From Rhizobium tropici CIAT 899 (lineage in GTDB: Bacteria; Pseudomonadota; Alphaproteobacteria; Rhizobiales; Rhizobiaceae), in assembly GCF_000330885.1 (NCBI RefSeq), contig NC_020059.1, positions 857,001 to 921,000 of the forward strand: DNA of 64,000 nt. Reading direction: 5' to 3'. Made by a program: the position numbers and the translations under genes. Positions 56,561 through 64,000 of this stretch are shown here, piece by piece; position 1 is the first letter of the stretch; the number at the start of each line of letters is the position of its first letter. The notes beneath the pieces are model-generated. The model worked only from the letters and a program-made list of their open reading frames with translations, ran no database searches and was not told where the DNA came from.

Positions 56561-57598
56561 ATGGGGCAGCTCGTCCGAGTTCCGGCCAATGAGACACAGA
56601 GACTTTTGGCCGTGCGCTCCCTGAATGGAGTTCATAGCAGTCCGACGCCGGAGCTTGCGACCCTCGCCGAATTGGCAAGAGGCGTGTTCGAGACGCCCTA
56701 TGCGGCAATCAACATTATCGACGAGGACTGGCAACGCATAGCAGGCCAGGCGGGGCTGAAGATCGCCGAATGTTCGCGCGATATGTCGATCTGCACGCGG
56801 GTGGTTTTCGATGACGAACTGCTGGTCCTTCCGGATCTTATGGAAGAACCGGAGCTGAAGGCTGCCCCCTTTGTTCTCGATGATCCCTATTTCCGCTTTT
56901 ATGCAGGCGCTCCGGTGCGACTGGAGAACGGTTTGCCGGTAGGAGCCTTCTGCATCCTCGATCAGAGGCCGAGGCAGTTTTCCTCGAGTGAGGAGCAAAG
57001 TCTGAGGCGCTTTGCCCAGATCGCAAGCGCGCTGCTGCGTCTGCAGAAAACGAACTTGCTGATGGGAATAGCCGAGAATGATCTGCGCGCAGCGGCCATG
57101 ACCGATCCGCTGACCCGTTTCTTCAATCGGTCGGCGCTGGAATCTATCGTTGACGGCGCATTGAGCACTGCCATCACGAAAGGCGGCAATTTCGGCGTCC
57201 TCTCTCTCGACATGGACGGCTTCAAATCGATCAACGATCGCTTCGGTCATAATGTCGGCGACGAAGTTCTGTGCGAGGCATCGGTGCGTATCCGTTCGGT
57301 CCTGCGCGCGGACGACATCGTCGTGCGCATGGGCGGCGACGAGTTTGCGATATTCGTCCCGGATTCGCCAGACAAGCATGCGCTCGTATCCCTGTCAGAA
57401 CGGCTGCTTGCCGCTTTCAGAACGCCCTTCGCAATCGATGGAGTATCCGTTCTTGCGAGGCTCAGCATCGGCGCAGCCCTCGCGCCGCATGATGGCGCAA
57501 CGCGCATGACGCTGCTGAAGAATGTTGATTCTGCCCTCTATCGGGCGAAGGCAGAAGGTCGAGACCGCGTAGCGGTCTTCAATGCACTCGATGCCTGA
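56561..57598 (+). CDS. GAF-GGDEF diguanylate cyclase
   Basis: 345 aa. An N-terminal GAF domain (about 25-160; FETPYAAINIIDEDWQRIAGQAGL, CSRDMSICTRVVFDD, GAPVRLENGLPVGAFCILD) and a GGDEF domain (about 175-340). The signature GGDEF is intact, the upstream DxxGFKxINDRFGHNxGDEVL block is normal, and a RxxD inhibitory site (RADD) lies five residues before GGDEF, so it should make cyclic di-GMP with product feedback. No EAL domain and no membrane segment. The ligand of the GAF domain is unknown; GAF domains of this type often sense small molecules or redox. Confidence 0.92.
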   Translation: MGQLVRVPANETQRLLAVRSLNGVHSSPTPELATLAELARGVFETPYAAINIIDEDWQRIAGQAGLKIAECSRDMSICTRVVFDDELLVLPDLMEEPELKAAPFVLDDPYFRFYAGAPVRLENGLPVGAFCILDQRPRQFSSSEEQSLRRFAQIASALLRLQKTNLLMGIAENDLRAAAMTDPLTRFFNRSALESIVDGALSTAITKGGNFGVLSLDMDGFKSINDRFGHNVGDEVLCEASVRIRSVLRADDIVVRMGGDEFAIFVPDSPDKHALVSLSERLLAAFRTPFAIDGVSVLARLSIGAALAPHDGATRMTLLKNVDSALYRAKAEGRDRVAVFNALDA

Positions 57599-57629
57599 TA
57601 TGCGAAGATATTTGGGATCAGGCAGACTT

Positions 57630-57733
57630 AAAGCAATTCCGGGAAAAGTGCGTAGTGGTTTTCCGTCTGGAATTGCGTAAAAACAAAGAGATAGAGCATT
57701 TTCGCGATTCGAAGAAAAGCGAAACGGCTCTAG
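57630..57733. repeat. RIME-like palindromic mosaic element (copy 4, inverted)
   Basis: About 104 bp between the GGDEF gene and dxs. In reverse complement it matches the element at 4599-4703 module by module, including GCTTTTCTTCG, TCGCGAAAA, TTTTTACGCA and the GGAATTGC end. It lies 22 bp before the dxs stop. Confidence 0.8.
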
Positions 57734-57755
57734 GCGCGCTGCCTGATTTCGCGCC

Positions 57756-59672
57756 TTATCCCGCTGCTCCAACGATGCGGCCGCGGCCGAGCGCACGGAA
57801 TACCGTTTGCACGATGCCGGCACGGTCAAGGCCAGCCATGGCGTTCATGGCCTCAGGCTTGGCCTGTTCCATCCAGATATCGGGCATGACCAGCGAGCGG
57901 ATTTTCAGGCCGCTGTCGAGCAGACCTTCATTGGCAAGGAACTGCATGACCTGACTGCCGAAACCGCCGACCGAGCCTTCCTCGATGGTGATCAGGATCT
58001 CGTGATGGGCGGCAAGCTGGCGGATGAGATCGTGGTCGAGCGGCTTGGCGAAGCGTGCGTCCGCAACCGTCGTCGAAAGCCCGGCAGCGTCGAGATCTTC
58101 GGCGGCGGCAAGGCTATCGGCCAGGCGCGTACCGAAGGAGAGCAGGGCGACCTTCGTGCCCTGCTTGATGACGCGACCCTTGCCGATTTCGAGGATTTGG
58201 CCGCGCTCCGGCAGATCGACGCCGACGCCCTCACCACGCGGATAGCGGAAGGAAATGGGGCCGAGATCATAGGCGGCGGCTGTGCGCACCATATGCTTGA
58301 GTTCCGCCTCGTCGGCGGCGGCCATGACGACGAAACCGGGCAGGGTGGCGAGGAATGCGGTGTCGAAGGAGCCGGCATGGGTCGGCCCATCGGCGCCGAC
58401 GAAGCCGGCGCGGTCGATCGGGAAGCGCACCGGCAGGCCCTGGATCGCCACATCATGCACCACCTGGTCATAGGCGCGTTGCAGGAAGGTGGAGTAAAGG
58501 GCAGCAAAGGGCTTGTAACCTTCTGCAGCGAGGCCGGCGGCGAAGGTCACGGCGTGTTGTTCGGCGATGCCGACGTCGAAACAGCGCTTGGGAAAGATTT
58601 CCTGCAGCTTGTCGAGGCCGGTGCCGTTCGGCATGGCGGCGGTGATGCCGACGATTTTGTCATCGAGGGTCGCCTCCTGCACCAAAGCGTCCGCAAAGAC
58701 GCTTGTGTAGCTCGGCGCATTCGGCTTCACCTTCGTCTGTGCGCCGGTGATGACGTCGAACTTGTTGACGCCATGATATTTGTCTGCGGCCGCCTCAGCG
58801 GGCGCATAGCCCTTTCCCTTCTGCGTCACGACATGGATCAACACCGGGCCCTGTGCATTGTCACGCACATTGCGCAGCACGGGCAGCAGATGCTCGAAGG
58901 AATGGCCGTCGATCGGGCCGATATGGTAGAAGCCCATCTCCTCGAACATGGTGCCGCCGGTCACATACCCCCGTGCGTGCTCGACCGCCCGCGTGATGGC
59001 GCGGTCGACCTTCTTACCGAGATAGGCGGTCAGCTTCTTTCCAAAGTCCCGGAAGCCCATATAGGTGCGGCCGGAGGCGAGGCGCGCGAGATAGGCGCTC
59101 ATCGCTCCCGTCGGCGGGGCGATCGACATATCGTTGTCGTTGAGGATGACGATCAGCCGCGCATCGAGCGCGCCGGCATTGTTCAAAGCTTCATAGGCCA
59201 TGCCGGCCGACATGGCGCCGTCGCCGATGACGGCGATGACGCGGCGGTCGGCATTATCGAGCTCGGCGGCAACCGCCATGCCGAGACCGGCCGAAATGGA
59301 TGTCGAGGAATGCGCGGCGCCGAAGGGATCGTATTCGCTCTCGGCCCTGCGCGTGAAGCCGGAAAGACCGTTTTCCTGGCGCAGCGTGCGAATGCGGTCG
59401 CGGCGCCCGGTCAGGATCTTGTGCGGATAACACTGATGCCCGACATCGAAGATGAGGCGGTCGTTCGGCGTGTTGAAGACGCTGTGGATTGCAATGGTCA
59501 GCTCGACCACGCCGAGGCCGGCACCGAGATGTCCGCCGGTGCGCGACACCGCATCGATCATCTCGTCGCGGACTTCGCGGGCGAGCTGCGGCAATTCCCG
59601 GTCCTCCAGCTTTCGCAGGTCGGAAGGATATTGGACCCGGTCCAGCAGGGGCGTCTCTGGCATTTGTGTCAA
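57756..59672 (-). CDS. dxs: 1-deoxy-D-xylulose-5-phosphate synthase
   Basis: 638 aa; first and rate-limiting step of the MEP pathway, condensing pyruvate and glyceraldehyde-3-phosphate with thiamine diphosphate. Motifs: [16 protein letters not shown], the TPP motif [18 protein letters not shown]...[19 protein letters not shown], and [22 protein letters not shown] glutamate site ([12 protein letters not shown]). The start is a TTG at 59672 (protein [10 protein letters not shown]) preceded by AGAGG at eight bases; an ATG three codons later is possible. ispE at 5.8 kb belongs to the same route. It ends near a repeat. Confidence 0.96.
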   Translation of the reverse strand: MTQMPETPLLDRVQYPSDLRKLEDRELPQLAREVRDEMIDAVSRTGGHLGAGLGVVELTIAIHSVFNTPNDRLIFDVGHQCYPHKILTGRRDRIRTLRQENGLSGFTRRAESEYDPFGAAHSSTSISAGLGMAVAAELDNADRRVIAVIGDGAMSAGMAYEALNNAGALDARLIVILNDNDMSIAPPTGAMSAYLARLASGRTYMGFRDFGKKLTAYLGKKVDRAITRAVEHARGYVTGGTMFEEMGFYHIGPIDGHSFEHLLPVLRNVRDNAQGPVLIHVVTQKGKGYAPAEAAADKYHGVNKFDVITGAQTKVKPNAPSYTSVFADALVQEATLDDKIVGITAAMPNGTGLDKLQEIFPKRCFDVGIAEQHAVTFAAGLAAEGYKPFAALYSTFLQRAYDQVVHDVAIQGLPVRFPIDRAGFVGADGPTHAGSFDTAFLATLPGFVVMAAADEAELKHMVRTAAAYDLGPISFRYPRGEGVGVDLPERGQILEIGKGRVIKQGTKVALLSFGTRLADSLAAAEDLDAAGLSTTVADARFAKPLDHDLIRQLAAHHEILITIEEGSVGGFGSQVMQFLANEGLLDSGLKIRSLVMPDIWMEQAKPEAMNAMAGLDRAGIVQTVFRALGRGRIVGAAG

Positions 59673-59797
59673 GGCTGAAGCCTCTTTCTTGCTATTCTTG
59701 GGCGGTTGTCCGCCGTTACGTCAAAACAGATTGCGGCAAAAGGCGCCGAATTCAAGGTACTCCCGAACAAGAAACATGTGGGAGTGTTATGAACCCG

Positions 59798-60721
59798 TTA
59801 GCCCTCCGGCAGGGGAATGAACTCTTCCTCGTCGCCCGGCACGATATCGAAGCGGCCCGTGCGCCATTCTTCCTTGGCCTTTTCGATACGCTCCTTGGAG
59901 GACGAGACGAAATTCCACCAGATATAGCGCTTCGAATTGAGCGCTGCACCGCCAAAAAGCATGAGATGACAGCCTTTTTCAGCGGCTTCCAGTGTTATCG
60001 CATCACCGGGGCGGAAGACGAGAAGCTGATCCTGTTCGAAACGGTCGCCGGCGACGACAAGCGAACCGGAGAGAATATAGACCGCGCGCTCCTCATGTGC
60101 CGCCCCAAAAGGAAACGCCGTGTTCGGCTGCAGCTGAAGATCGACGTAGAGTGTGTCCGAGAAGGATTTCACCGGCGACTTGAGCCCTTCGAAATTGCCG
60201 ATCACCACGCGCCCGGACACGCCACCATCGGCGATTACGGGCAGCTCGTCCTTTTCCGTGTGGGCAAAGGACGGGTCGATCTCTTCCTTGTCGTCGGGCA
60301 GCGCCAGCCACGTCTGCAGGCCGGACATGGCGAATGGGTGGTCGCGCAGGTTCTCCGGCGTGCGCTCGGAATGCACGATGCCGCGCCCGGCCGTCATCAG
60401 GTTGATATCGCCAGGGCGGATCACCTTGGCGGTGCCGAGGCTATCCATATGACGTATTTCGCCGTCGAACAGATACGTGACGGTGGAAAGGCCGATATGC
60501 GGATGCGGGCGCACGTCGAGCGCCTGACCCGGCCGCAAGATGGCAGGCCCCATCCGGTCGAAAAAGATAAACGGCCCCACCAGCCGGCGCCGGCTGCTCG
60601 GAAGCGCACGCCGCACGGAGAAACCACCGAGGTCGCTGGTGCGCGGAATGATGAGGTTCTCGATCGCGTCACAGGCGAAGGCGTCGCCGGCCTGGGGATC
60701 GTTGCCTGGGAAAAAGGACAT
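59798..60721 (-). CDS. Pirin family protein
   Basis: 307 aa, a bicupin. The metal ligands are in the N-terminal cupin (VRPHPHIGLSTVTYLFDGEIRH, then GIVHSE), and a second cupin contains AHEERAVYILSGSLVVAGDRF. Pirins have been linked to quercetin dioxygenase activity and to transcription or redox roles; the function here is not known. It lies between xseB and dxs on the same strand (84 and 125 bp gaps), so it may be part of the same transcript. Confidence 0.88.
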   Translation of the reverse strand: MSFFPGNDPQAGDAFACDAIENLIIPRTSDLGGFSVRRALPSSRRRLVGPFIFFDRMGPAILRPGQALDVRPHPHIGLSTVTYLFDGEIRHMDSLGTAKVIRPGDINLMTAGRGIVHSERTPENLRDHPFAMSGLQTWLALPDDKEEIDPSFAHTEKDELPVIADGGVSGRVVIGNFEGLKSPVKSFSDTLYVDLQLQPNTAFPFGAAHEERAVYILSGSLVVAGDRFEQDQLLVFRPGDAITLEAAEKGCHLMLFGGAALNSKRYIWWNFVSSSKERIEKAKEEWRTGRFDIVPGDEEEFIPLPEG

Positions 60722-60805
60722 ATCGGCTCTCCTTTCGGTCGGAACGCAACCTACCGGGCCAACCTACCGGCAATGTCACCCAAACTCAAATTTTCTGGCT
60801 TTGTC

Positions 60806-61057
60806 TCAGGCGCCATCAAGAGCTTCAGTGCCCTGCGGCTTGCCGGCTCGGTCGAGCCTGATCTTCTCGATGCGATTTTCCGCAGCCGAAAGCAGCGCCT
60901 CGCAATGCTTCTTCAGCGCTTCGCCGCGTTCATAGATCGAAATGGATTCATCGAGCGCCACGTCGCCGCGCTCAAGCCGTGCAACGATGCTTTCAAGCTC
61001 CGCCACGGCCTTCTCGAAGGAATAGCCCGAAACATCTGCCTTGGCGTTCTCGCTCAT
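60806..61057 (-). CDS. xseB: Exodeoxyribonuclease VII small subunit
   Basis: 83 aa, the normal length. The coiled-coil core [51 protein letters not shown] is diagnostic. XseB forms with XseA a nuclease that degrades single-stranded DNA in both directions. The ATG begins 2 bp after the deacetylase stop; AGAGG lies before it. A TTG two codons earlier, overlapping the upstream stop, is an alternative. Confidence 0.96.
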   Translation of the reverse strand: MSENAKADVSGYSFEKAVAELESIVARLERGDVALDESISIYERGEALKKHCEALLSAAENRIEKIRLDRAGKPQGTEALDGA

Positions 61058-61059
61058 CG

Positions 61060-62001
61060 TCAACCTCTCATCATGCGTAGAATATGCATCCCCGCCGACT
61101 CGGCAAGGCCTTCCAGATCATAGCCGCCTTCGAGCAGGCTGACGACCCGGTTCTTGGCGCTGCGGTCGGCAATCTCGAGCAGCCGCCCTGTGGCCCAGTC
61201 GAAATCCTCGCCGGTCAGGTTCAGCTGCGCCAGAGGATCGCGGTGATGGGCGTCGAAGCCGGCCGAGATGATGATGAGATCGGGGCTGAAGTCGGCGAGC
61301 GCCGGTAGGATGCGCGACTTGAAGGCTTCGCGGAAATGATCGCCGCCGGTATTCGGCGAAAGCGGTGCATTGACGATGGTATTGTGCGTGCCACTTTCAT
61401 CCTTCTTGCCCGTGCCGGGATAGAGCGGCATCTGGTGGGTGGAACAGAAGAGCACCGAGGGATCGTCCCAGAAAATGTCCTGCGTGCCGTTGCCGTGATG
61501 CACGTCCCAGTCGACGATGGCGACACGCTCTGCGCCATGCGCCTTTTGCGCGTGGCGGGCGGCGATGGCGGCATTGTTGAAGAAGCAGAAGCCCATGGCT
61601 TTGGTCTTCTCGGCATGGTGCCCCGGCGGACGGGCCGCGACGAAGACATTGTCGGCCGCACCGGAGAAGACATCGTCGACCGCCGCCATGGCGCCACCGA
61701 CGCCATGCATGATCGCCTGCAACGTCTTCGGGCTGGCATAGGTATCGGCTTCCAGCTGGTTGATCTCGCTGTCGTCGCCTTTGTCCGGCATCGAGCGCAG
61801 CACGAATTCCAGATGCTCCTCGGGGTGGGCAAGCAGGACCGCATCTTCATGCGCGGCAGGCGCCTTTCGCCGGTCCAGCCGCTCGAAATTCGGATGCTCC
61901 AGCGCGATGTTCAGCGATCGCAGCCGATCCGGCCGTTCGGGGTGACCTGCCGGAACGATGTGTTCAAGGAAGATCGGATGTTCGTAAAGACGTGTGCTCA
62001 T
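61060..62001 (-). CDS. Histone deacetylase (class II-like) family hydrolase
   Basis: 313 aa arginase-deacetylase fold. The catalytic blocks are [19 protein letters not shown] (His pair), [16 protein letters not shown] (zinc Asp and His), [14 protein letters not shown] (zinc Asp) and [13 protein letters not shown] (Tyr). Bacterial members deacetylate small amines, polyamines or proteins; the substrate is not evident. It lies 2 bp before xseB and is the first gene of the deacetylase-xseB-pirin-dxs run. Confidence 0.92.
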   Translation of the reverse strand: MSTRLYEHPIFLEHIVPAGHPERPDRLRSLNIALEHPNFERLDRRKAPAAHEDAVLLAHPEEHLEFVLRSMPDKGDDSEINQLEADTYASPKTLQAIMHGVGGAMAAVDDVFSGAADNVFVAARPPGHHAEKTKAMGFCFFNNAAIAARHAQKAHGAERVAIVDWDVHHGNGTQDIFWDDPSVLFCSTHQMPLYPGTGKKDESGTHNTIVNAPLSPNTGGDHFREAFKSRILPALADFSPDLIIISAGFDAHHRDPLAQLNLTGEDFDWATGRLLEIADRSAKNRVVSLLEGGYDLEGLAESAGMHILRMMRG

Positions 62002-62169
62002 GGGACCAATCTATAAATGAGGTGTGACGCCTATTACAGGACATGGACCATGTCACTACAATGTCAACAATCCATCTTAACCACTTTGGAATGGCGCCCG
62101 TTTACTTATCGAAGCGTGGTGTTAAGCTTTCATTAAGGTCAGTATGGCGTCGGCCAGGGTTATTGCGTC

Positions 62170-62571
62170 ATGGCAAGAGTAGAACGATCCGATGTCATCG
62201 AGGTAAGGGTGCCGCCGCGCGATGTCGACCGGCACGGCCAGATGTTTATCGCATCCTATATCTCACAGGCAGAGACCGCACTCTCGAACTTCTGGCGCAC
62301 GCGGCCGCTTGTCGACGATGAGCCCGTCTACATCGCCAAGAAGGTATCCTGTTCGCTGCACCGTGCCTTGCACTATGATGAACTCGCCCGCTACTCGATC
62401 AGCGTCAACAAGATCGGCGGCAAGTCGATCGGTTTCGTCGTGGCGGTCGAAACAGGCAACGAACTGGCGGCAGAGGTGGAAATCCTCTGGCTTGCCGTAC
62501 GCGGCGACGAGCACGACCCCGTGCCGCTGCCGGAAGACACGCGCGACTGGCTCTATAAATATCTGGCCTGA
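62170..62571 (+). CDS. Hot-dog fold thioesterase-like protein
   Basis: 133 aa. The YbgC/4HBT-like motif VPPRDVDRHGQMFIASYISQAETALSNFW at the start and SISVNKIGGKSIGFVVAVETGNELAAEVEILW near the end are hot-dog fold features. The acidic catalytic Asp is in RDVDRHGQ. Such enzymes release acyl-CoA or acyl-ACP thioesters; the substrate is unknown. It stands alone, divergent from the deacetylase gene across 168 bp and convergent with bioY. Confidence 0.82.
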   Translation: MARVERSDVIEVRVPPRDVDRHGQMFIASYISQAETALSNFWRTRPLVDDEPVYIAKKVSCSLHRALHYDELARYSISVNKIGGKSIGFVVAVETGNELAAEVEILWLAVRGDEHDPVPLPEDTRDWLYKYLA

Positions 62572-62579
62572 GCCGAACT

Positions 62580-63137
62580 CTAGTTCCGCTGCGGCAGAAT
62601 TGGATAGCCGGCCATGACGGCACGGCCGACCAGGGCCGCGACCACAGCCTTGATGATATCTCCCGGCACGAAGCCCAACGATCCCAGAAACGCCTTGCTG
62701 AAACCGATGTTGACGGCGAGCCAGGCAATGCCGAACGCGTAAAGCACCGCCACGCCGCCGATAACAGCGGCGATAAAGAAGCCAATTCCCTGCGATAGGC
62801 CGTTCTGCTCCGGCTTCACCAATCTCTCGGAGAGATAGCCGGTGACGAAGGCTGCGAAGATCCAGCCGACGAAGAAGCCGGCCGTCGGACCTGCAAAGAC
62901 AGCAAGGCCGCCGCGACCGCCTGACAGCACCGGCAGTCCGATCGTGACCAACACCACCACCAGCAACACCGCGATTGTGCCACGCTTGGCGCCGAGCACG
63001 ACGCCGGCAAGCATGACGCCGAGCGATTGCGCCGTGATCGGAACCGGAATGATGCCGATCGGGATCGGCGGCAACAGGCCCAGAGCCACGATGATGGCGG
63101 CAAACAGCGCCGAAAGCACGAGATCGCGGGTGTTCAT
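62580..63137 (-). CDS. bioY: Biotin ECF transporter S component
   Basis: 185 aa with about six membrane helices (LVLSALFAAIIVALGLLPPI at the start). The biotin-binding loop region GGRGGLAVFAGPTAGFFVGW is typical of BioY. BioY captures biotin and works with BioM and BioN; BioY alone can also transport in some bacteria. GGAAGGAACC precedes the ATG. It lies 28 bp after bioN. A non-coding tail upstream of this start is excluded. Confidence 0.93.
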   Translation of the reverse strand: MNTRDLVLSALFAAIIVALGLLPPIPIGIIPVPITAQSLGVMLAGVVLGAKRGTIAVLLVVVLVTIGLPVLSGGRGGLAVFAGPTAGFFVGWIFAAFVTGYLSERLVKPEQNGLSQGIGFFIAAVIGGVAVLYAFGIAWLAVNIGFSKAFLGSLGFVPGDIIKAVVAALVGRAVMAGYPILPQRN

Positions 63138-63165
63138 GGCGGTTCCTTCCAACAAAGTCCCATGT

Positions 63166-63768
63166 TCATTGACGCCGAATGCCGCGCGCGTCAATCGCAG
63201 CAGCAATATTGTCCGCATCGCGCAGCGTCAGAATGATCAGCGGCGCGAGCGTGGTTGCGAGGCGAACCTTGATCCCCCGCGCCTGATGCGCTTCGCGGAT
63301 TGCGCGGTAGCGATCGAGAATCTCGGGGACGAAGCGGATCACGAGGCCGATCGCAAGCCCGATATCGGCGGCTTTGAGCAGGCCAAGCGTTTCGAGCGGC
63401 ATGGCAAGGGCGGTGATCTCGTCGATGAACGCGGCCATCGATGTCGTCGCCGTCACCGTGGCGGCAAACAGCGCCAGCGCGGTCAATCGCAGCGCCGTAA
63501 CGATGGCTGCGTGCAGCGGGCCGACGATTGCCGCGAATATGGCGAGGACGGCAATCGAGACGAGGATAGGTCGCAGCCGCTTGAGCGCCTCTGCAACTGG
63601 CAGGCCGCTGCGAAGATAAAGGGCGGCACCGACAAAGTTTGCGCAGGCAAGCACTTGGATAGACTGGGCCAGGAACAGCAGGAGGCCGAGTGCGGCAAGC
63701 GCAAGCAGCTTCGCACGTGGCGAGAGCCGATGCATCCATGTATCCGCATCCACATGCAGCGTCTGCAT
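63166..63768 (-). CDS. bioN: Biotin ECF transporter T component
   Basis: 200 aa EcfT-type membrane protein. Several hydrophobic helices in the first two thirds, then the two coupling ARG motifs, AHQARGIK and IDARGIRR, that fit into the ATPase grooves. BioN links BioY to the ATPase BioM. Its ATG overlaps the bioM stop (ATGA), so the two are translationally coupled. Confidence 0.92.
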   Translation of the reverse strand: MQTLHVDADTWMHRLSPRAKLLALAALGLLLFLAQSIQVLACANFVGAALYLRSGLPVAEALKRLRPILVSIAVLAIFAAIVGPLHAAIVTALRLTALALFAATVTATTSMAAFIDEITALAMPLETLGLLKAADIGLAIGLVIRFVPEILDRYRAIREAHQARGIKVRLATTLAPLIILTLRDADNIAAAIDARGIRRQ

Positions 63769-64000
63769 CAGCCGGCCATCTCCTTGTAGCGGGCGATAGC
63801 CTCCATTGCGGGCGCATCGGCAACAAGCCGGCCCTGGTCGAACAGCAGCACACGCTCGAAATCCTCAAGCAGCGGCAGGTCGTGGCTGATGACGATGACA
63901 TTCTCTGGAAGCGTTGCCATGGTCTTCTGCACGAGTGCCCGATTCTTCAGATCGAGCTGGTTTGTCGGTTCGTCCAGAATGAGGATATCCGGGCCGGTGA
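63768..64000 (-). CDS. bioM: Biotin ECF transporter ATPase (5'-truncated)
   Basis: The last 76 residues of an ABC ATPase; the start lies past the window end. Walker B with the catalytic Glu (DILILDEPTNQLDL), the H-loop (VIVISHDLPLLEDF) and the end IARYKEMAG are visible. The ATPase powers biotin uptake by BioNY. Its stop overlaps the bioN start. Confidence 0.92.
   Translation of the reverse strand, partial: TGPDILILDEPTNQLDLKNRALVQKTMATLPENVIVISHDLPLLEDFERVLLFDQGRLVADAPAMEAIARYKEMAG

Noticed and set aside
57807..59678. 623-codon plus-strand open frame antisense to dxs
   Set aside because: Same reason; dxs on the minus strand has all catalytic motifs.

Overview
The window looks like chromosomal DNA from an alphaproteobacterium of the Rhizobiaceae, most probably Rhizobium. 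Grounds: paired b'/b subunits of F-type ATP synthase, a BioMNY biotin transporter, BA14K, DUF1217 and HPE1-like secreted proteins, a class I-type AroA, rhizobial-style palindromic mosaic repeats between genes, uniformly high GC, and densely packed genes on both strands. About 58 protein genes were called. No rRNA, tRNA, transposase, phage gene or CRISPR array was seen.

Layout. 1-1.1 kb: end of the atpF2-atpF operon and its terminator. 1.1-12 kb: phosphotransferase, RNase HII, a PA0069-type radical SAM protein, small secreted and glycosyltransferase-like proteins, then moaB/ispE/TPR/polyprenyl synthase on the minus strand, and a DUF2007-methyltransferase-S49 protease run on the plus strand. 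12.1-12.7 kb: a ParDE-like toxin-antitoxin pair whose toxin has no recognisable start codon. 12.8-20.7 kb: glyQ and glyS, separated by lemA, aroA and a DUF2207 gene; glyS carries an in-frame palindromic repeat. 20.7-31.4 kb: chemoreceptor, purD, tex, cyclopropane-fatty-acid synthase, envelope proteins, ubiA. 32.3-38 kb: an 838-residue DUF1217 repeat protein and an FtsK-type translocase that lacks membrane segments. 38-42 kb: MOSC protein, FAD oxidoreductase, Sua5.

42-45 kb: a well-formed cobalamin (B12) riboswitch sits just upstream of gbcAB, the Rieske-type glycine betaine demethylase. This pairing is the most interesting regulatory feature of the window, because the enzyme needs no B12. 45-52.9 kb: secreted GH25-like protein, BA14K protein, CorA-type transporter, acyl-CoA dehydrogenase plus enoyl-CoA hydratase behind a possible LiuR-type operator, and two RNA methyltransferases (rlmD/trmA-like and tlyA). 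53-57.6 kb: DUF4424, a chemoreceptor with a CheR-binding tail and a GAF-GGDEF cyclase, lying between tlyA and dxs. 57.7-64 kb: HDAC-family deacetylase, xseB, pirin and dxs (minus strand), a thioesterase, and bioMNY running off the window end.

A recurrent theme is short palindromic mosaic elements (RIME-like). At least five related copies lie between genes. One encodes the last 13 residues of the acyl-CoA dehydrogenase, and one supplies the stop codons of two convergent genes. Two further elements of another type occur, one of them inside glyS.
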